A stretch of 64,000 bases of DNA from Thioclava atlantica (lineage in GTDB: Bacteria > Pseudomonadota > Alphaproteobacteria > Rhodobacterales > Rhodobacteraceae). The notes under the pieces were generated by a model, which did not search any database, was not told the origin of the DNA, and was given only the letters and a program-made list of their open reading frames with translations. This document shows positions 34,476 through 43,355 of the stretch, in pieces (within the stretch, counting starts at the first letter, position 1; the number at the start of each line of letters is the position of its first letter). The translations under genes and the position numbers were made by a program. The stretch covers positions 248,001 to 312,000 of the forward strand of contig NZ_AQRC01000002.1 of NCBI RefSeq assembly GCF_000737065.1. The letters run 5' to 3'.

Positions 34476-35405
34476 TCACTCGTGGAAGGGCTCGACCGCG
34501 CGCTGCGCGCCGAGGAGGAACGCATCGGCCACGAGCTGCAGGGGCGCGAGGTCGACATCGGAGCGTCCCGCCCCGATCAGTTCGGCGAAACGCGCATAGA
34601 GCCTGCGATATTCGCGATCCTCGGCGGCGATCCTCTCCTGCCCGTCGACATAGAGACGCGCCCCGCCTTCGCGCAGCAAGACCTCGGGGCCCTCGGTCTC
34701 GACCCGGATATCCCAGGTCTGCGGCCCGGTCTGGCGCCAGTCGAACTCCGCCGCGATCGGCGCGCCCGAGGCGGTCTCCATCGCGAGTTGCGCCGCGATC
34801 GGGGCCTGCTTGTTCGAGGGGATCTCGAGCTCGGCGCGTTCGAGCCGCACCGGATCGCGCAGGATCCGCGTCAGCACCGACAGCGCATTGATGCCCGGAT
34901 CGAAGACGCCGAGCCCACCCGGCTCCCAGATCCATTCCTGGCCGGGATGCCAGTGGCGCACATCTTCCTTCCAGGTGATCTCGACGCGCCGGATCGCGAC
35001 ATCGGAAAGCAGCGCGCGCGCCAATTCGACGGCGGCGGCCTCGCGCGAATGCCATGTCGCGAAGAGCGTCACGCCCTTCTCCTCGGCGAGCCGGGCCAGC
35101 GCCTGCACCTCGGACACGCCGGTTCCGGGCGGCTTTTCGAGCATCACGTGACGGCCCGCGCGGATCGCGGCGACGGCCTGGGCGAAGCGGCCCTGCGGCG
35201 GGGTGCAGAGCGAGATCGCGCCCAGCCCCGCCTCGCCTGCCAGCATCGCGTCGATATCGTGATAGGAGGGCAGATCGTCGAGCGTCGCGTTGCGGCTCGC
35301 GATCGCGGCCAGGCGCAGCTCCGGAACCTCCTCGAGCGCGGGAAGGTGCTGGTTGCGGGCGATCGTGCCAAGCCCCACGAGGCCGAGCTGGATCGGATCA
35401 CTCAT
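34476..35405 (-). CDS. D-galactose / L-arabinose 1-dehydrogenase (Gfo/Idh/MocA family)
   Basis: 309 residues. QLGLVGLGTIARNQHLPAL is the NAD(P) site, then GAISLCTPPQGRFAQAVAAIRAGRHVMLEKPPG with the catalytic lysine, and EWIWEPGGLGVFDPGINALSVLTRI. This last block and the length match the small family of galactose dehydrogenase (Pseudomonas) and arabinose dehydrogenase (Azospirillum), which oxidise the sugar at C1 to the lactone. It is the last gene of the ten-gene operon. Two adjacent ATGs (35408 and 35405) overlap the stop of the lactonase gene; AGGAG fits either. Confidence 0.88.
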   Translation of the reverse strand: MSDPIQLGLVGLGTIARNQHLPALEEVPELRLAAIASRNATLDDLPSYHDIDAMLAGEAGLGAISLCTPPQGRFAQAVAAIRAGRHVMLEKPPGTGVSEVQALARLAEEKGVTLFATWHSREAAAVELARALLSDVAIRRVEITWKEDVRHWHPGQEWIWEPGGLGVFDPGINALSVLTRILRDPVRLERAELEIPSNKQAPIAAQLAMETASGAPIAAEFDWRQTGPQTWDIRVETEGPEVLLREGGARLYVDGQERIAAEDREYRRLYARFAELIGAGRSDVDLAPLQLVADAFLLGAQRAVEPFHE

Positions 35406-36286
35406 CATTCGTCTCCTGCGGTTGCGATGCGGAAGGCGGGTTCGGCCCGGCCCTGCCCGGCATCGGATAGGGTGAAAACTGCGCCCGAAAGCGGCGCCGC
35501 GGCCAGCGCGTCGGGGCCCATCCCCTCCTGCGCGCTGGTGCAGTAAAGCGTGGTAAAATCGGGACCGCCCATCGCCGGGCAGGACGGCTGCGGCGCGGCC
35601 AGCGCGATGCGCTCGCCGAGCTCGCCCTCGGGCGAGACCGCGATCACCGCGCCCGCGCCCCAGAGCGCGACCCGAAGCGAGCCGTCCGCGAGCGTCACCG
35701 CCCCGTCGGGAGAAAGCCCGTGCGCGGCGAAATCGACGAAGCTCTCGGGCGCGGCTGCGGGCCAGCCCTCCGCATCGAGCGCGACCCGGTAAAGCTGCCC
35801 CGTGGCGGTATCGGCGAAATAGGCCAACTCGCGCGCGGGCGAGAAACAGATCGCATTGGGGATCGTGATGCCCTCGACCAGCCGGCGCAGCTCGCCTCGT
35901 GCATAGCGATAGAGCGATCCGGCCTCGCGCGCGGCACTCTTGCCCATCGTGCCGATCCAGAACCCGCCCCAGGGATCGGCGCGCCCGTCATTCGAGCGTG
36001 TCCCGGGCTGATCCGCCTCGAGCGCGACGAGCCGCTTTTCCAGCCGCCCCGCCGCGATGTCGAAGATCCGGAGCCCGGTCTCGGAGGCCACGAGCAGATG
36101 CCCGGCATCGATCCAGGCGGCGGCCGAACAGATCTCGGGGAGCGCGACCTCGCGGGTCTCGTGGGTTTCGGGGTGACGCGACAGCAGGTGCCGGCCGAGG
36201 ATGTCGAACCAGAAGAGCTCGCCCCGTAGCGGATGCCAGAGCGCCCCCTCCCCCAGTTCGCACAGGCGGGTATCGAAGGGCGTCAT
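35405..36286 (-). CDS. SMP-30/gluconolactonase family sugar lactonase
   Basis: 293 residues, six-bladed propeller. CELGEGALWHPLRGELFWFDILGR, GTRSNDGRADPWGGFWIGTMG (metal-binding Asn/Asp), GITIPNAICFSPARELAYFADTATGQLYRV and HGLSPDGAVTLADGSLRVALWGAG are the family hallmarks. It opens the galactono- or arabinono-lactone formed by the dehydrogenase next to it. Stop overlaps the dehydrogenase start; start overlaps the aldolase stop (36283-36286). Confidence 0.92.
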   Translation of the reverse strand: MTPFDTRLCELGEGALWHPLRGELFWFDILGRHLLSRHPETHETREVALPEICSAAAWIDAGHLLVASETGLRIFDIAAGRLEKRLVALEADQPGTRSNDGRADPWGGFWIGTMGKSAAREAGSLYRYARGELRRLVEGITIPNAICFSPARELAYFADTATGQLYRVALDAEGWPAAAPESFVDFAAHGLSPDGAVTLADGSLRVALWGAGAVIAVSPEGELGERIALAAPQPSCPAMGGPDFTTLYCTSAQEGMGPDALAAAPLSGAVFTLSDAGQGRAEPAFRIATAGDE

Positions 36287-36906
36287 CGGGCGATCTCCGC
36301 GCGCGCGGCATCATAGGCGGCGACGATTTCGGCGGCGCGCCGGGCGACCTCGTCGATGTCCATTCCCGGCTTGTAGAGCGCCGAGCCGATGCCGAACCCG
36401 TCCGCACCGGCTGCGAACCAGGCGCCGAAATTCTCGGGCCCCGCGCCGCCCACCGCATAGACCTGCGTGCCCTTGGGAAGGACCGCGCGCATCGCCCGCA
36501 ACCCCTCGGGACCGGCCATCGAGCCGGGGAACAGCTTGAGGCCCGTCGCCCCGGCGGCCAGCGCCGCGAAGGCTTCGGTCGGCGTGAAGATACCGGGCCA
36601 GGACAGCAGCCCGCGCGACGCCGTCTCGGCGATCACCGCCGGATCGGCATTGGGTGAGACGATCAGCCGACCGCCCCGCTGCGCGACCTGCGCGACCTCC
36701 TCGGGCGTGAGCACCGTGCCCGCGCCGATCTCGATCCCGGGGTGCTCCGCGAAGCGCGCGGCCATCGCCCCGATCGAGTCGAGCGGGTCGGGGGAATTGA
36801 GCGGTACCTCGATGCGGGTGATCCCGGCCTCCACGAGCGCCTCGGCGCAGGCCACGGCTTCCTCGGGGCGGATCCCGCGCAGGATTGCGATGATATTGCG
36901 GCTCAT
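36283..36906 (-). CDS. dgoA: 2-dehydro-3-deoxy-6-phosphogalactonate aldolase
   Basis: 207 residues, KDPG/KDPGal aldolase fold. IIAILRGIRPEEAVACAEALVEAGITRIEVPLNSPDPLDSI, IGAGTVLTPEEV, LIVSPNAD and the Schiff-base lysine in GATGLKLFPGS. The RGI/LNSP residues mark the galactonate rather than the gluconate enzyme. It splits KDPGal to pyruvate and glyceraldehyde-3-phosphate. Four-base overlap with dgoK. Confidence 0.94.
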   Translation of the reverse strand: MSRNIIAILRGIRPEEAVACAEALVEAGITRIEVPLNSPDPLDSIGAMAARFAEHPGIEIGAGTVLTPEEVAQVAQRGGRLIVSPNADPAVIAETASRGLLSWPGIFTPTEAFAALAAGATGLKLFPGSMAGPEGLRAMRAVLPKGTQVYAVGGAGPENFGAWFAAGADGFGIGSALYKPGMDIDEVARRAAEIVAAYDAARAEIAR

Positions 36907-37802
36907 GTCGCCTCCTCCTCCTCTGCGGCCCGGGCGGCGATCAGGCCGCGGCGAACCAGTTCGGCCCCGTCATGGACCGCAGCCGCGATCCCCAGCAGCG
37001 CCAGCGCCTCGCGGTAGCGCGCTGCCAGCGCCCCTGCCCCGATGATCGCGACCGCCGCGCCGCTTGCGGGAAGCTGGGCCAGTTCGGCCCCGATCAGCAA
37101 GCCCGAGAGGCGCGCGCGCGCCTCCTCGGGCGAAAGTCCTGAAAGCAAGGCCTCGGCCCGCAGCCCGAACAGGCGCGACAACGCCTCGCCTGCCCGACCC
37201 ATGCGCAGACCTTCGGCAAAGGCTTCGGGCGCCGTGCCGTCGAGCTCGGCAACCGAGTGACGCAGGACGGTATGCTGCGCGAGGGTCGCGAAGAGTTCGC
37301 CCGTCATATGGGTGGCAAAGCCCGTCACCTCGCCGCCCGCGATACGGACATGTTTCGAATGGGTCCCCGGCAGGATCAGCGTGCCTTCGAACTCGGGATG
37401 GAGCGACAGGAAGCCCGCGATCTGGGTTTCCTCGCCGCGCATCACGTCTGCCGGATCGGCCTGGCACAGCCCCGGCAGGATCGACACGTTCAGCCGAGGA
37501 TCGCGCGCGGCGACCGGCATCAGGGCACCCGGCGCGACCGGTGCGCAGGGCACCGTGCGATACGGTGCCTCCGCCCAGCCCTGCCGCGCACCGACCATGC
37601 CGCAGGCGATCACCGGCGTGACGCCCGAACCCAGCCACGGCTCGATCAGGCGCAGCAGCGCGGGTTCGAAGGCATCGGGCGCAAGCCGCCCCATGCCCTC
37701 GTCCGAACTGGCCTCGGCCAGCACGCGCTCTCCGCTCATCGCGAAGGCGCGCAGCTGCGAGGTGCCCCAATCGACCGCGATCCAGTCGGGCGCCTCGTGC
37801 AT
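36903..37802 (-). CDS. dgoK: 2-dehydro-3-deoxygalactonokinase
   Basis: 299 residues. WIAVDWGTSQLRAFAMSG is the phosphate-1 motif of DgoK kinases, and CGMVGARQGWAEAPYRTVPC, LPGLCQ...MRGEETQIAGFL, LILPGTHSKHVRIAGGEVTGFATHMTGELFATLAQHTVL follow in order. It phosphorylates 2-keto-3-deoxygalactonate with ATP. The start ATG overlaps the aldehyde dehydrogenase stop by one base. Confidence 0.94.
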   Translation of the reverse strand: MHEAPDWIAVDWGTSQLRAFAMSGERVLAEASSDEGMGRLAPDAFEPALLRLIEPWLGSGVTPVIACGMVGARQGWAEAPYRTVPCAPVAPGALMPVAARDPRLNVSILPGLCQADPADVMRGEETQIAGFLSLHPEFEGTLILPGTHSKHVRIAGGEVTGFATHMTGELFATLAQHTVLRHSVAELDGTAPEAFAEGLRMGRAGEALSRLFGLRAEALLSGLSPEEARARLSGLLIGAELAQLPASGAAVAIIGAGALAARYREALALLGIAAAVHDGAELVRRGLIAARAAEEEEAT

Positions 37803-39313
37803 CAGCGCAGATCCTCGGGGAGAAGATCCTCGGCGATGTTCTGGTAGCAGACCGGGCGCAGGAAGCGCCGGATCGCCATCGTGCCGACCGAGGTCGCCCC
37901 GAAATTGGTCGAGGCCGGATAGGGCCCGCCATGCACCATCGCATCGCACACTTCGACGCCGGTCGGGAAGCCATTTGCCATGACCCGGCCCGCCTTGCGC
38001 TCGAGCACCGGCATCAGACGGCCCGCCAGCGCGGCGTCGCCCTTGTCCATATGCAGCGTCACCGTGAGCTGGCCGCGGAAGCTTTGCGCGACCTTCGCCA
38101 TCTCGTCGACGCTCTCCACGGTCACCAGCAGGCCGAGCGGGCCGAAGACCTCGTCGCTCAGCACATGGTTGCCCAGCCAGTCCTTGCCCGAGACGACGAA
38201 GAGATTGGGCTGTGCCTCGCGCCCCGCACACATCGAGGTCAGCACCTCGCGCACGCCCGGCGCCCCGGCGATCTGGCCGGTGCCCTTGCGGTAGGCCTCG
38301 GCGATGCCTTCGGTCAGCATCACCTGCGCCCCGGTCTTGGCGAGCACCTCGCGCGCGCCTTCGATCACCGCCTCGGCCTGTTCCTCGAGCACCACGGCGA
38401 TGCCGGGATTGGTGCAGAACTGGCCCACGCCCATGGTCAGGCTGCCCGCCCAGCCGGCGCCGAGCTCGGCACCGCGCGCGGTGACCGCCTCGGGCAGAAG
38501 GAACATCGGGTTGACCGAGCCCAGCTCACCGAAGAAGGGGATCGGCTCGGGACGCTGGGCGCACAGATCGAACAACGCGCGCCCGCCCGCGAGCGAGCCG
38601 GTGAAGCCCGCCGCCGCGATCAGCGGATGGGTGACGAGCGCCCCGCCGACCTCGCGCGAGCCGCCCTGAACGAGGCTGAACACGCCGCCCGGAAGGCCGC
38701 ATTTCGCAACCGCCGCCGCGATCGCCTCGGCCACCAGCTCGCCGGTGCCCGGATGCGCCTCGTGGCCTTTCACGACGACCGGGCAGCCCGCGGCGAGCGC
38801 CGAGGCCGTGTCCCCGCCCGCGACCGAGAAGGCCAGCGGGAAGTTCGACGCGCCGAAGACCGCGACCGGGCCGACCGGGCGCTGCATCAGGCGCAGATCG
38901 GGGCGCGGCAGCGGCTGACGGTCGGGAAGCGCGGGATCATGGCGCCGATCGAGATAATCGCCCTTGCGGATATGGTCGGCGAACATGCGCAACTGGCCGG
39001 TGGTCCGGCCGCGCTCGCCCTCGAGGCGTGCCTGCGGCAGCCCGCTTTCGGCCATCGCGATCTCGGTGATGTCGGCGCCGCGCGCCTCGATCTCCTCGGC
39101 GATCGTCTCGAGCAGGACGGCGCGGTCCTCGCGGCTGGTATAGCCGAAGGTCCAGAACGCCTCCTCGGCGGCCTGCACCGCGCGATCGACCAGATCGGCC
39201 GAGCCGCAGGAGACCTCGAGCCCCGCGCCGGTCACCGGATGCGAGGTGAAGCGGGTCTCGCCCGCGAGGCGTTCGCCGGCGATGAGATGCTGTCCGTGAG
39301 GTTGATAAGTCAT
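37802..39313 (-). CDS. 2,5-dioxovalerate (alpha-ketoglutarate semialdehyde) dehydrogenase
   Basis: 503 residues, aldehyde dehydrogenase superfamily. PVAVFGASNFPLAFSVAGGDTASALAAGCPVVVKGHEAHP, FTGSLAGGRALFDLC, PFFGELGSVNPMFLLP (general-base Glu), GQFCTNPG (catalytic Cys) and MANGFPTGVEVCDAMVHGGPYPASTNFGATSVG are typical of the ketoglutarate semialdehyde branch used in L-arabinose and D-xylose oxidation. It makes 2-oxoglutarate with NAD(P). Its place in the operon argues that L-arabinose, not only galactose, is used. Confidence 0.9.
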   Translation of the reverse strand: MTYQPHGQHLIAGERLAGETRFTSHPVTGAGLEVSCGSADLVDRAVQAAEEAFWTFGYTSREDRAVLLETIAEEIEARGADITEIAMAESGLPQARLEGERGRTTGQLRMFADHIRKGDYLDRRHDPALPDRQPLPRPDLRLMQRPVGPVAVFGASNFPLAFSVAGGDTASALAAGCPVVVKGHEAHPGTGELVAEAIAAAVAKCGLPGGVFSLVQGGSREVGGALVTHPLIAAAGFTGSLAGGRALFDLCAQRPEPIPFFGELGSVNPMFLLPEAVTARGAELGAGWAGSLTMGVGQFCTNPGIAVVLEEQAEAVIEGAREVLAKTGAQVMLTEGIAEAYRKGTGQIAGAPGVREVLTSMCAGREAQPNLFVVSGKDWLGNHVLSDEVFGPLGLLVTVESVDEMAKVAQSFRGQLTVTLHMDKGDAALAGRLMPVLERKAGRVMANGFPTGVEVCDAMVHGGPYPASTNFGATSVGTMAIRRFLRPVCYQNIAEDLLPEDLR

Positions 39314-39373
39314 GCAAAATTCCTTTCCTGTCTGTGCGGCCCCGCGAGGGGGAGGATGCGGGGCCGCTTCGGA

Positions 39374-41125
39374 TCAGTGGCTGTCGCGGCCCACCGGGTT
39401 GCCGCGGCACCCCTTGAGGAAGTCGAGATCGGCGCCGGTATCGGCTCCCTCGACATGTTGCTGGTGAAGCCAGGCATAGCCGCTTTCGGGCCGCTCGTGG
39501 CCGGGCTGCCATTGCTCCAGCCGAGCGGCGAGCTCTTCGTCCGAGATCTCGAGGGTGATGCTCCGGTTCGGCACGTCAAGCGAGATCATGTCGCCATCGC
39601 GCACCACCGCCAGCGGGCCGCCGGCCGCCGCCTCGGGCGAGGTATGCAGCACCACCGTGCCGTAAGCCGTGCCCGACATCCGCGCATCCGAGATCCGCAC
39701 CATGTCGGTGATCCCCTTGCGCAGGACCTTCGGCGGCAGGCCCATATTGCCGACCTCCGACATGCCCGGATAACCCTTGGGCCCGCAGTTCTTCAGCACC
39801 ATCACGCAGGTCTCGTCGATGTCGAGATCCTCGTCGTTGATCTTGGCCTTGTAGTCGTCGATATCCTCGAACACGACCGCGCGACCGCGATGGGTCAGCA
39901 GATGCTCGCTGGCCGCCGAGGGTTTCAGGACCGCCCCTCTCGGCGCGAGGTTGCCGCGCAGCACCGCGATCCCGCCATGTTCGGTCAGCGGCTTGTCGGC
40001 GGGCAGGATCACGTCCTCGTTCCAGTTCACGACGTCCTTGACCTCGTCCCAGACCGCGCCGCCCGAAACGGTGAGCGCATCCTTGTGAAGCTGTCCGGCC
40101 TCGCCCAGACGCTTCAGCACGACCGGCAGGCCGCCTGCATAGAAGAACTCTTCCATCAGGTATTTGCCCGAGGGCATCAGGTTCACGATGGTCTTCACAT
40201 CGCGCCCGCAGCGGTCCCAGTCGTCGAGCGTCACATCGACGCCCACGCGACCGGCCAGCGCCAGCAGGTGGATCACCGCATTGGTCGAGCCGCCGATCGC
40301 GCCATTGGTACGGATCGCGTTCTCGAAGGCCTCCTTGGTGAGGATGTCGGAGGGCTTGAGGTCGTCCTTGACCATCTGCACGATGCGCCGGCCCGAGAGC
40401 TGCGCCATCACGCGGCGGCGGCTGTCGACGGCGGGGATCGCGGCATTGCCCGACAGCGCCATGCCGAGCGACTCGGCCATCGAGGCCATCGTCGAGGCGG
40501 TGCCCATCGTGTTGCAGGTTCCCGAGGAACGCGACATCGAGGCTTCGGCCTCGAGGAATTCCTCCTGCGTCATCTCGCCCGCCTTCACGGCTTCGGAGAA
40601 TTTCCACAGATGGGTACCCGAGCCCACGCGCTCGCCGCGGAAATAGCCGTTCAGCATCGGCCCGCCGGTCACCACGATCGAGGGGATATCGCAGCTCGCC
40701 GCCGCCATCATCAGCGAGGGCGTGGTCTTGTCGCAGCCCACCAGCAGAACCGCGCCGTCCATCGGCTGGCCGCGGATCGTCTCCTCGATCGAGAGCGCGG
40801 CGAGGTTGCGAAACATCATCGCGGTCGGGCGGAAGGTGTTTTCCGAGGCGGAGAAGACCGGCACCTCGACCGGGAAGCCACCGGCCTCCCAGATGCCCGC
40901 CTTCACCTTCTCGGCGAGTTCGCGCAGATGCCCGTTGCAGGGCGTCAGCTCGGACCAGGTATTGAGGATGCCGATGATCGGGCGCCCGTCGAACAGGTCG
41001 TGGGGGTAGCCCTGGTTCTTCATCCAGCCGCGATGATAGATCGTGTCGCGGCCATTGCCGCCATACCATTCCTGCGAGCGCAGTTTGCGCGGCCAGGCGG
41101 CAGGGGTGAAATTCTTCGCGGACAT
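39374..41125 (-). CDS. L-arabinonate (sugar acid) dehydratase, IlvD/Edd family
   Basis: 583 residues. LRSQEWYGGNGRDTIYHRGWMKNQGYPHDLFDGRPIIGILNTWSELTPCNGHLRELAEKVK, LVGCDKTTPSLMMAAAS, SRSSGTCNTMGTASTMASMAESLG, TNGAIGGSTNAVIHLLALAGR and NCGPKGYPGMSEVGNMGLP. Cysteines in PCNGH, GCDKT and GTCNT are the iron-sulfur ligands. The short N-terminus and sequence are those of arabinonate/fuconate-type dehydratases, which act on several aldonates, so one enzyme may serve galactonate and arabinonate. Start at ATG 41125 (GGAG upstream) rather than an upstream GTG. Confidence 0.92.
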   Translation of the reverse strand: MSAKNFTPAAWPRKLRSQEWYGGNGRDTIYHRGWMKNQGYPHDLFDGRPIIGILNTWSELTPCNGHLRELAEKVKAGIWEAGGFPVEVPVFSASENTFRPTAMMFRNLAALSIEETIRGQPMDGAVLLVGCDKTTPSLMMAAASCDIPSIVVTGGPMLNGYFRGERVGSGTHLWKFSEAVKAGEMTQEEFLEAEASMSRSSGTCNTMGTASTMASMAESLGMALSGNAAIPAVDSRRRVMAQLSGRRIVQMVKDDLKPSDILTKEAFENAIRTNGAIGGSTNAVIHLLALAGRVGVDVTLDDWDRCGRDVKTIVNLMPSGKYLMEEFFYAGGLPVVLKRLGEAGQLHKDALTVSGGAVWDEVKDVVNWNEDVILPADKPLTEHGGIAVLRGNLAPRGAVLKPSAASEHLLTHRGRAVVFEDIDDYKAKINDEDLDIDETCVMVLKNCGPKGYPGMSEVGNMGLPPKVLRKGITDMVRISDARMSGTAYGTVVLHTSPEAAAGGPLAVVRDGDMISLDVPNRSITLEISDEELAARLEQWQPGHERPESGYAWLHQQHVEGADTGADLDFLKGCRGNPVGRDSH

Positions 41126-41139
41126 TGGGGAACTCCGGG

Positions 41140-42105
41140 TCACAGGGTACGGACCGTGGCGGGCCCCTCATCGGGCGCCACGGCAAGCGGGTTACGAAGG
41201 GCAAGGCCGAAAGCCGGGCTCGAGATCTCGAAGATGTCGCCCTGCTGCGGCTTGATGCCGGCGGCGAAGCTCAGCGTCGCGGTGCCGAACATGTGGACAT
41301 GCAGGTCCCCCGGACGCCGGAACGGCGCGTATTTGAAATGGTGGTGTTCGAGGTTCGCGATGGTGTGCGACATGTTCTCCTCGCCCGACAGGAAGGGCTC
41401 GTCGAAGATCACCTCGCCACCGCGCACGATGCGCGAACGGCCCTCGATATGCGCGGGCAGTTCGCCGATCAGCAGTTCCGGGCCGAACGAGGCCGGGCGC
41501 AGCTTGGAATGCGCGAGGAAGAGGTAGTTGATCCGCTCCGTCACATGGTCGGAAAACTCGTTGGCGAGCGTGAACCCGATCCGGCAGGGCACGCCATCGG
41601 CCCCGTTGAGATAGAAGCCCGCGATCTCGGGCTCCTCGCCGCCATCGAGCGCGAAGCCCGGCGAGGTGAGCGCATCGCCCGGCGCGACCGCCTCGGTGCC
41701 CGGCCCCTTGTAGAACCATTCGGGCTGCACGCCGATCTCGCCCGGCGCGGGCTTGCCGCCCTCGAGCCCCATGCGGAACATCTTCATCGAGTCCGAGACA
41801 TGCTCCTCGGTCTGCGCATGCATCGCGTTGCGGGTCGAGGCCGAACCGAGATGTGTCAGCCCCGTGCCGCACAGATACATCCGCGCGGGCTCGGGATGGC
41901 GCACCGGCACGTCGAGCTTGCCCTGCGCCGCGAGCGCCTCGAGATCGACGCTCTCGCCGCCCTGAGGGATCAGATCGGCGAGTTTCGCGCCTTTTCCGAT
42001 CGCCTCCTCGGCTAGGGCGAAGATCGTCTCGATCCCCGGAAGCAGCCGTGCGGTCTCATTTTCGCGGACGATCACGCCGCCCGATTTCAACTGGCTCAGA
42101 TGCAT
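41140..42105 (-). CDS. gguC: GguC/AraD1-type protein (fumarylacetoacetate hydrolase fold)
   Basis: 321 residues. The first part is family-specific (MHLSQLKSGGVIVREN). The FAH-like part has YLCGTGLTHLGSASTRNAMH, EPEIAGFYLNGADGVPCRIGFTLANEFSDHVTERINYLFLAHSKLRPASFGPELLIGELP. GguC lies with chvE-gguAB in Agrobacterium; related proteins occur with arabinose oxidation genes. The likeliest job is to dehydrate 2-keto-3-deoxy-arabinonate to the semialdehyde used by the adjacent dehydrogenase; this is inference from context. Four bases after gguB. Confidence 0.88.
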   Translation of the reverse strand: MHLSQLKSGGVIVRENETARLLPGIETIFALAEEAIGKGAKLADLIPQGGESVDLEALAAQGKLDVPVRHPEPARMYLCGTGLTHLGSASTRNAMHAQTEEHVSDSMKMFRMGLEGGKPAPGEIGVQPEWFYKGPGTEAVAPGDALTSPGFALDGGEEPEIAGFYLNGADGVPCRIGFTLANEFSDHVTERINYLFLAHSKLRPASFGPELLIGELPAHIEGRSRIVRGGEVIFDEPFLSGEENMSHTIANLEHHHFKYAPFRRPGDLHVHMFGTATLSFAAGIKPQQGDIFEISSPAFGLALRNPLAVAPDEGPATVRTL

Positions 42106-42109
42106 CTGC

Positions 42110-43345
42110 TCAGCCCTGTTTCTGCTTGTTGTAGACGTCGAAGACCACGGCGGCCAAAAGCACCAGCCCCTTGATCATCTGCTGGTAGTCGATGCCGATA
42201 CCCATGATCGACATGCCGTTGTTCATCACGCCCATGATGAAGGCACCGACGACCGCCCCCACGATCTTGCCCGAGCCGCCCGACATCGACGCACCGCCGA
42301 TGAACACGGCCGCGATCACGTCGAGCTCGAGCCCGAAGCCCGCCTTCGGCGTCGCGGTGTTCAGACGCGCGGCGAAGATCAGGCCCGCCAGCGCGGCCAG
42401 CACGCCCATGTTGACGAAGGCGAGGAAGGTCAGCCGCTCGGTCTTGATCCCCGAGAGCTTCGCGGCCTTAGCATTGCCGCCAAGGGCGTAGATGCGGCGA
42501 CCGATCACCGTGTTCTGGGTGATGAAGGCGTAGATCACGATCAGCACGCCCATCGTCACCAGCACGTTCGGCAGGCCGCGGAAGGTGGCGAGCTTGTAGG
42601 TCAGGAACAGCATCGCGCCGAGCACGATCACGTTGCGCGCCCAGAAGAAGTTCGACGGTTCGCTCTCCATCCCGTAGGCCTTGTCGCGCGCTCGCGCCCG
42701 CAGCCCGAGCCAGATCACCACCACCGCGGCAATCAGACCGACCGACATCGCGAGGATGTTGAAATTGTGCGAGCCCACCATCGCGGCGAGGCCGGAGGTG
42801 ACGTCGCGCGGCAGGATATCGGGCACGAAGCCGGTCGAGAGCAGCTGGAAATCGCGCGGGAACGGGCCGACCGACTGCCCTTCGAGCAGCAAGAGCGACG
42901 CGCCGCGGAAGACCAGCATCCCGGCCAGCGTGACGATGAAGGACGGAATTTTCCAATAGGCGACCCAATAGCCCTGCGCCGCGCCGATCGCCGCGCCCAT
43001 CACGATGGAGGCCAGGAAGGTCAGCCAGACCGGCATGTGCCATTGCACGATCATCACTGCCGCGAACGCGCCCACGAAGCCCATCACCGAGCCGACCGAG
43101 AGGTCGATATTGCCCGAGACGATGACGATCAGCATCCCGAGCGCCATGATGATGATGTAGCTGTTCTGCAGGAACAGGTTGGTGATGTTGACCGGCCGCA
43201 TCAGCGTGCCCCCGGTCACGATCTGGAAGAAGGCCATGATCGCGATCAGGGCAAAGAGCAGCCCGTATTCGCGCATGTGGGTCTTCAGGTAGGTCTTGAG
43301 CCGCGACGGCTCGGTTTCGGCAGCGGCGGTTTCGCTCGATTGCAT
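42110..43345 (-). CDS. gguB: Sugar ABC transporter permease GguB
   Basis: 411 residues, about ten membrane helices, RbsC/XylH type. MALGMLIVIVSGNIDLSVGSVMGFVGAFAAV, YWKIPSFIVTLAGMLVFRGASLLLLEGQSVGPFP, GGNAKAAKLSGIKTERLTFLAFVNMGVLAALAGLIFAARLNTATPKAGFGLELDVIAAVFIGGASMSGGSGKIVGAVVGAFIMGVMNNGMSIMG. Pairs with GguA and ChvE. Start at ATG 43345, ten bases after the gguA stop. Confidence 0.94.
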   Translation of the reverse strand: MQSSETAAAETEPSRLKTYLKTHMREYGLLFALIAIMAFFQIVTGGTLMRPVNITNLFLQNSYIIIMALGMLIVIVSGNIDLSVGSVMGFVGAFAAVMIVQWHMPVWLTFLASIVMGAAIGAAQGYWVAYWKIPSFIVTLAGMLVFRGASLLLLEGQSVGPFPRDFQLLSTGFVPDILPRDVTSGLAAMVGSHNFNILAMSVGLIAAVVVIWLGLRARARDKAYGMESEPSNFFWARNVIVLGAMLFLTYKLATFRGLPNVLVTMGVLIVIYAFITQNTVIGRRIYALGGNAKAAKLSGIKTERLTFLAFVNMGVLAALAGLIFAARLNTATPKAGFGLELDVIAAVFIGGASMSGGSGKIVGAVVGAFIMGVMNNGMSIMGIGIDYQQMIKGLVLLAAVVFDVYNKQKQG

Positions 43346-43355
43346 CGGTTCCCCC

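Noticed and set aside
33806-34558. 250-codon minus-strand frame at the island edge
   Set aside because: Ser/Arg/Ala-rich, no domain, overlaps the sugar dehydrogenase 3' end antisense frame.
37931-41527. Very long plus-strand open frame (about 1200 codons)
   Set aside because: It lies antisense to three clear enzymes of the sugar operon; the translation is Arg/His/Gly-rich, as expected for the complement of high-GC genes.
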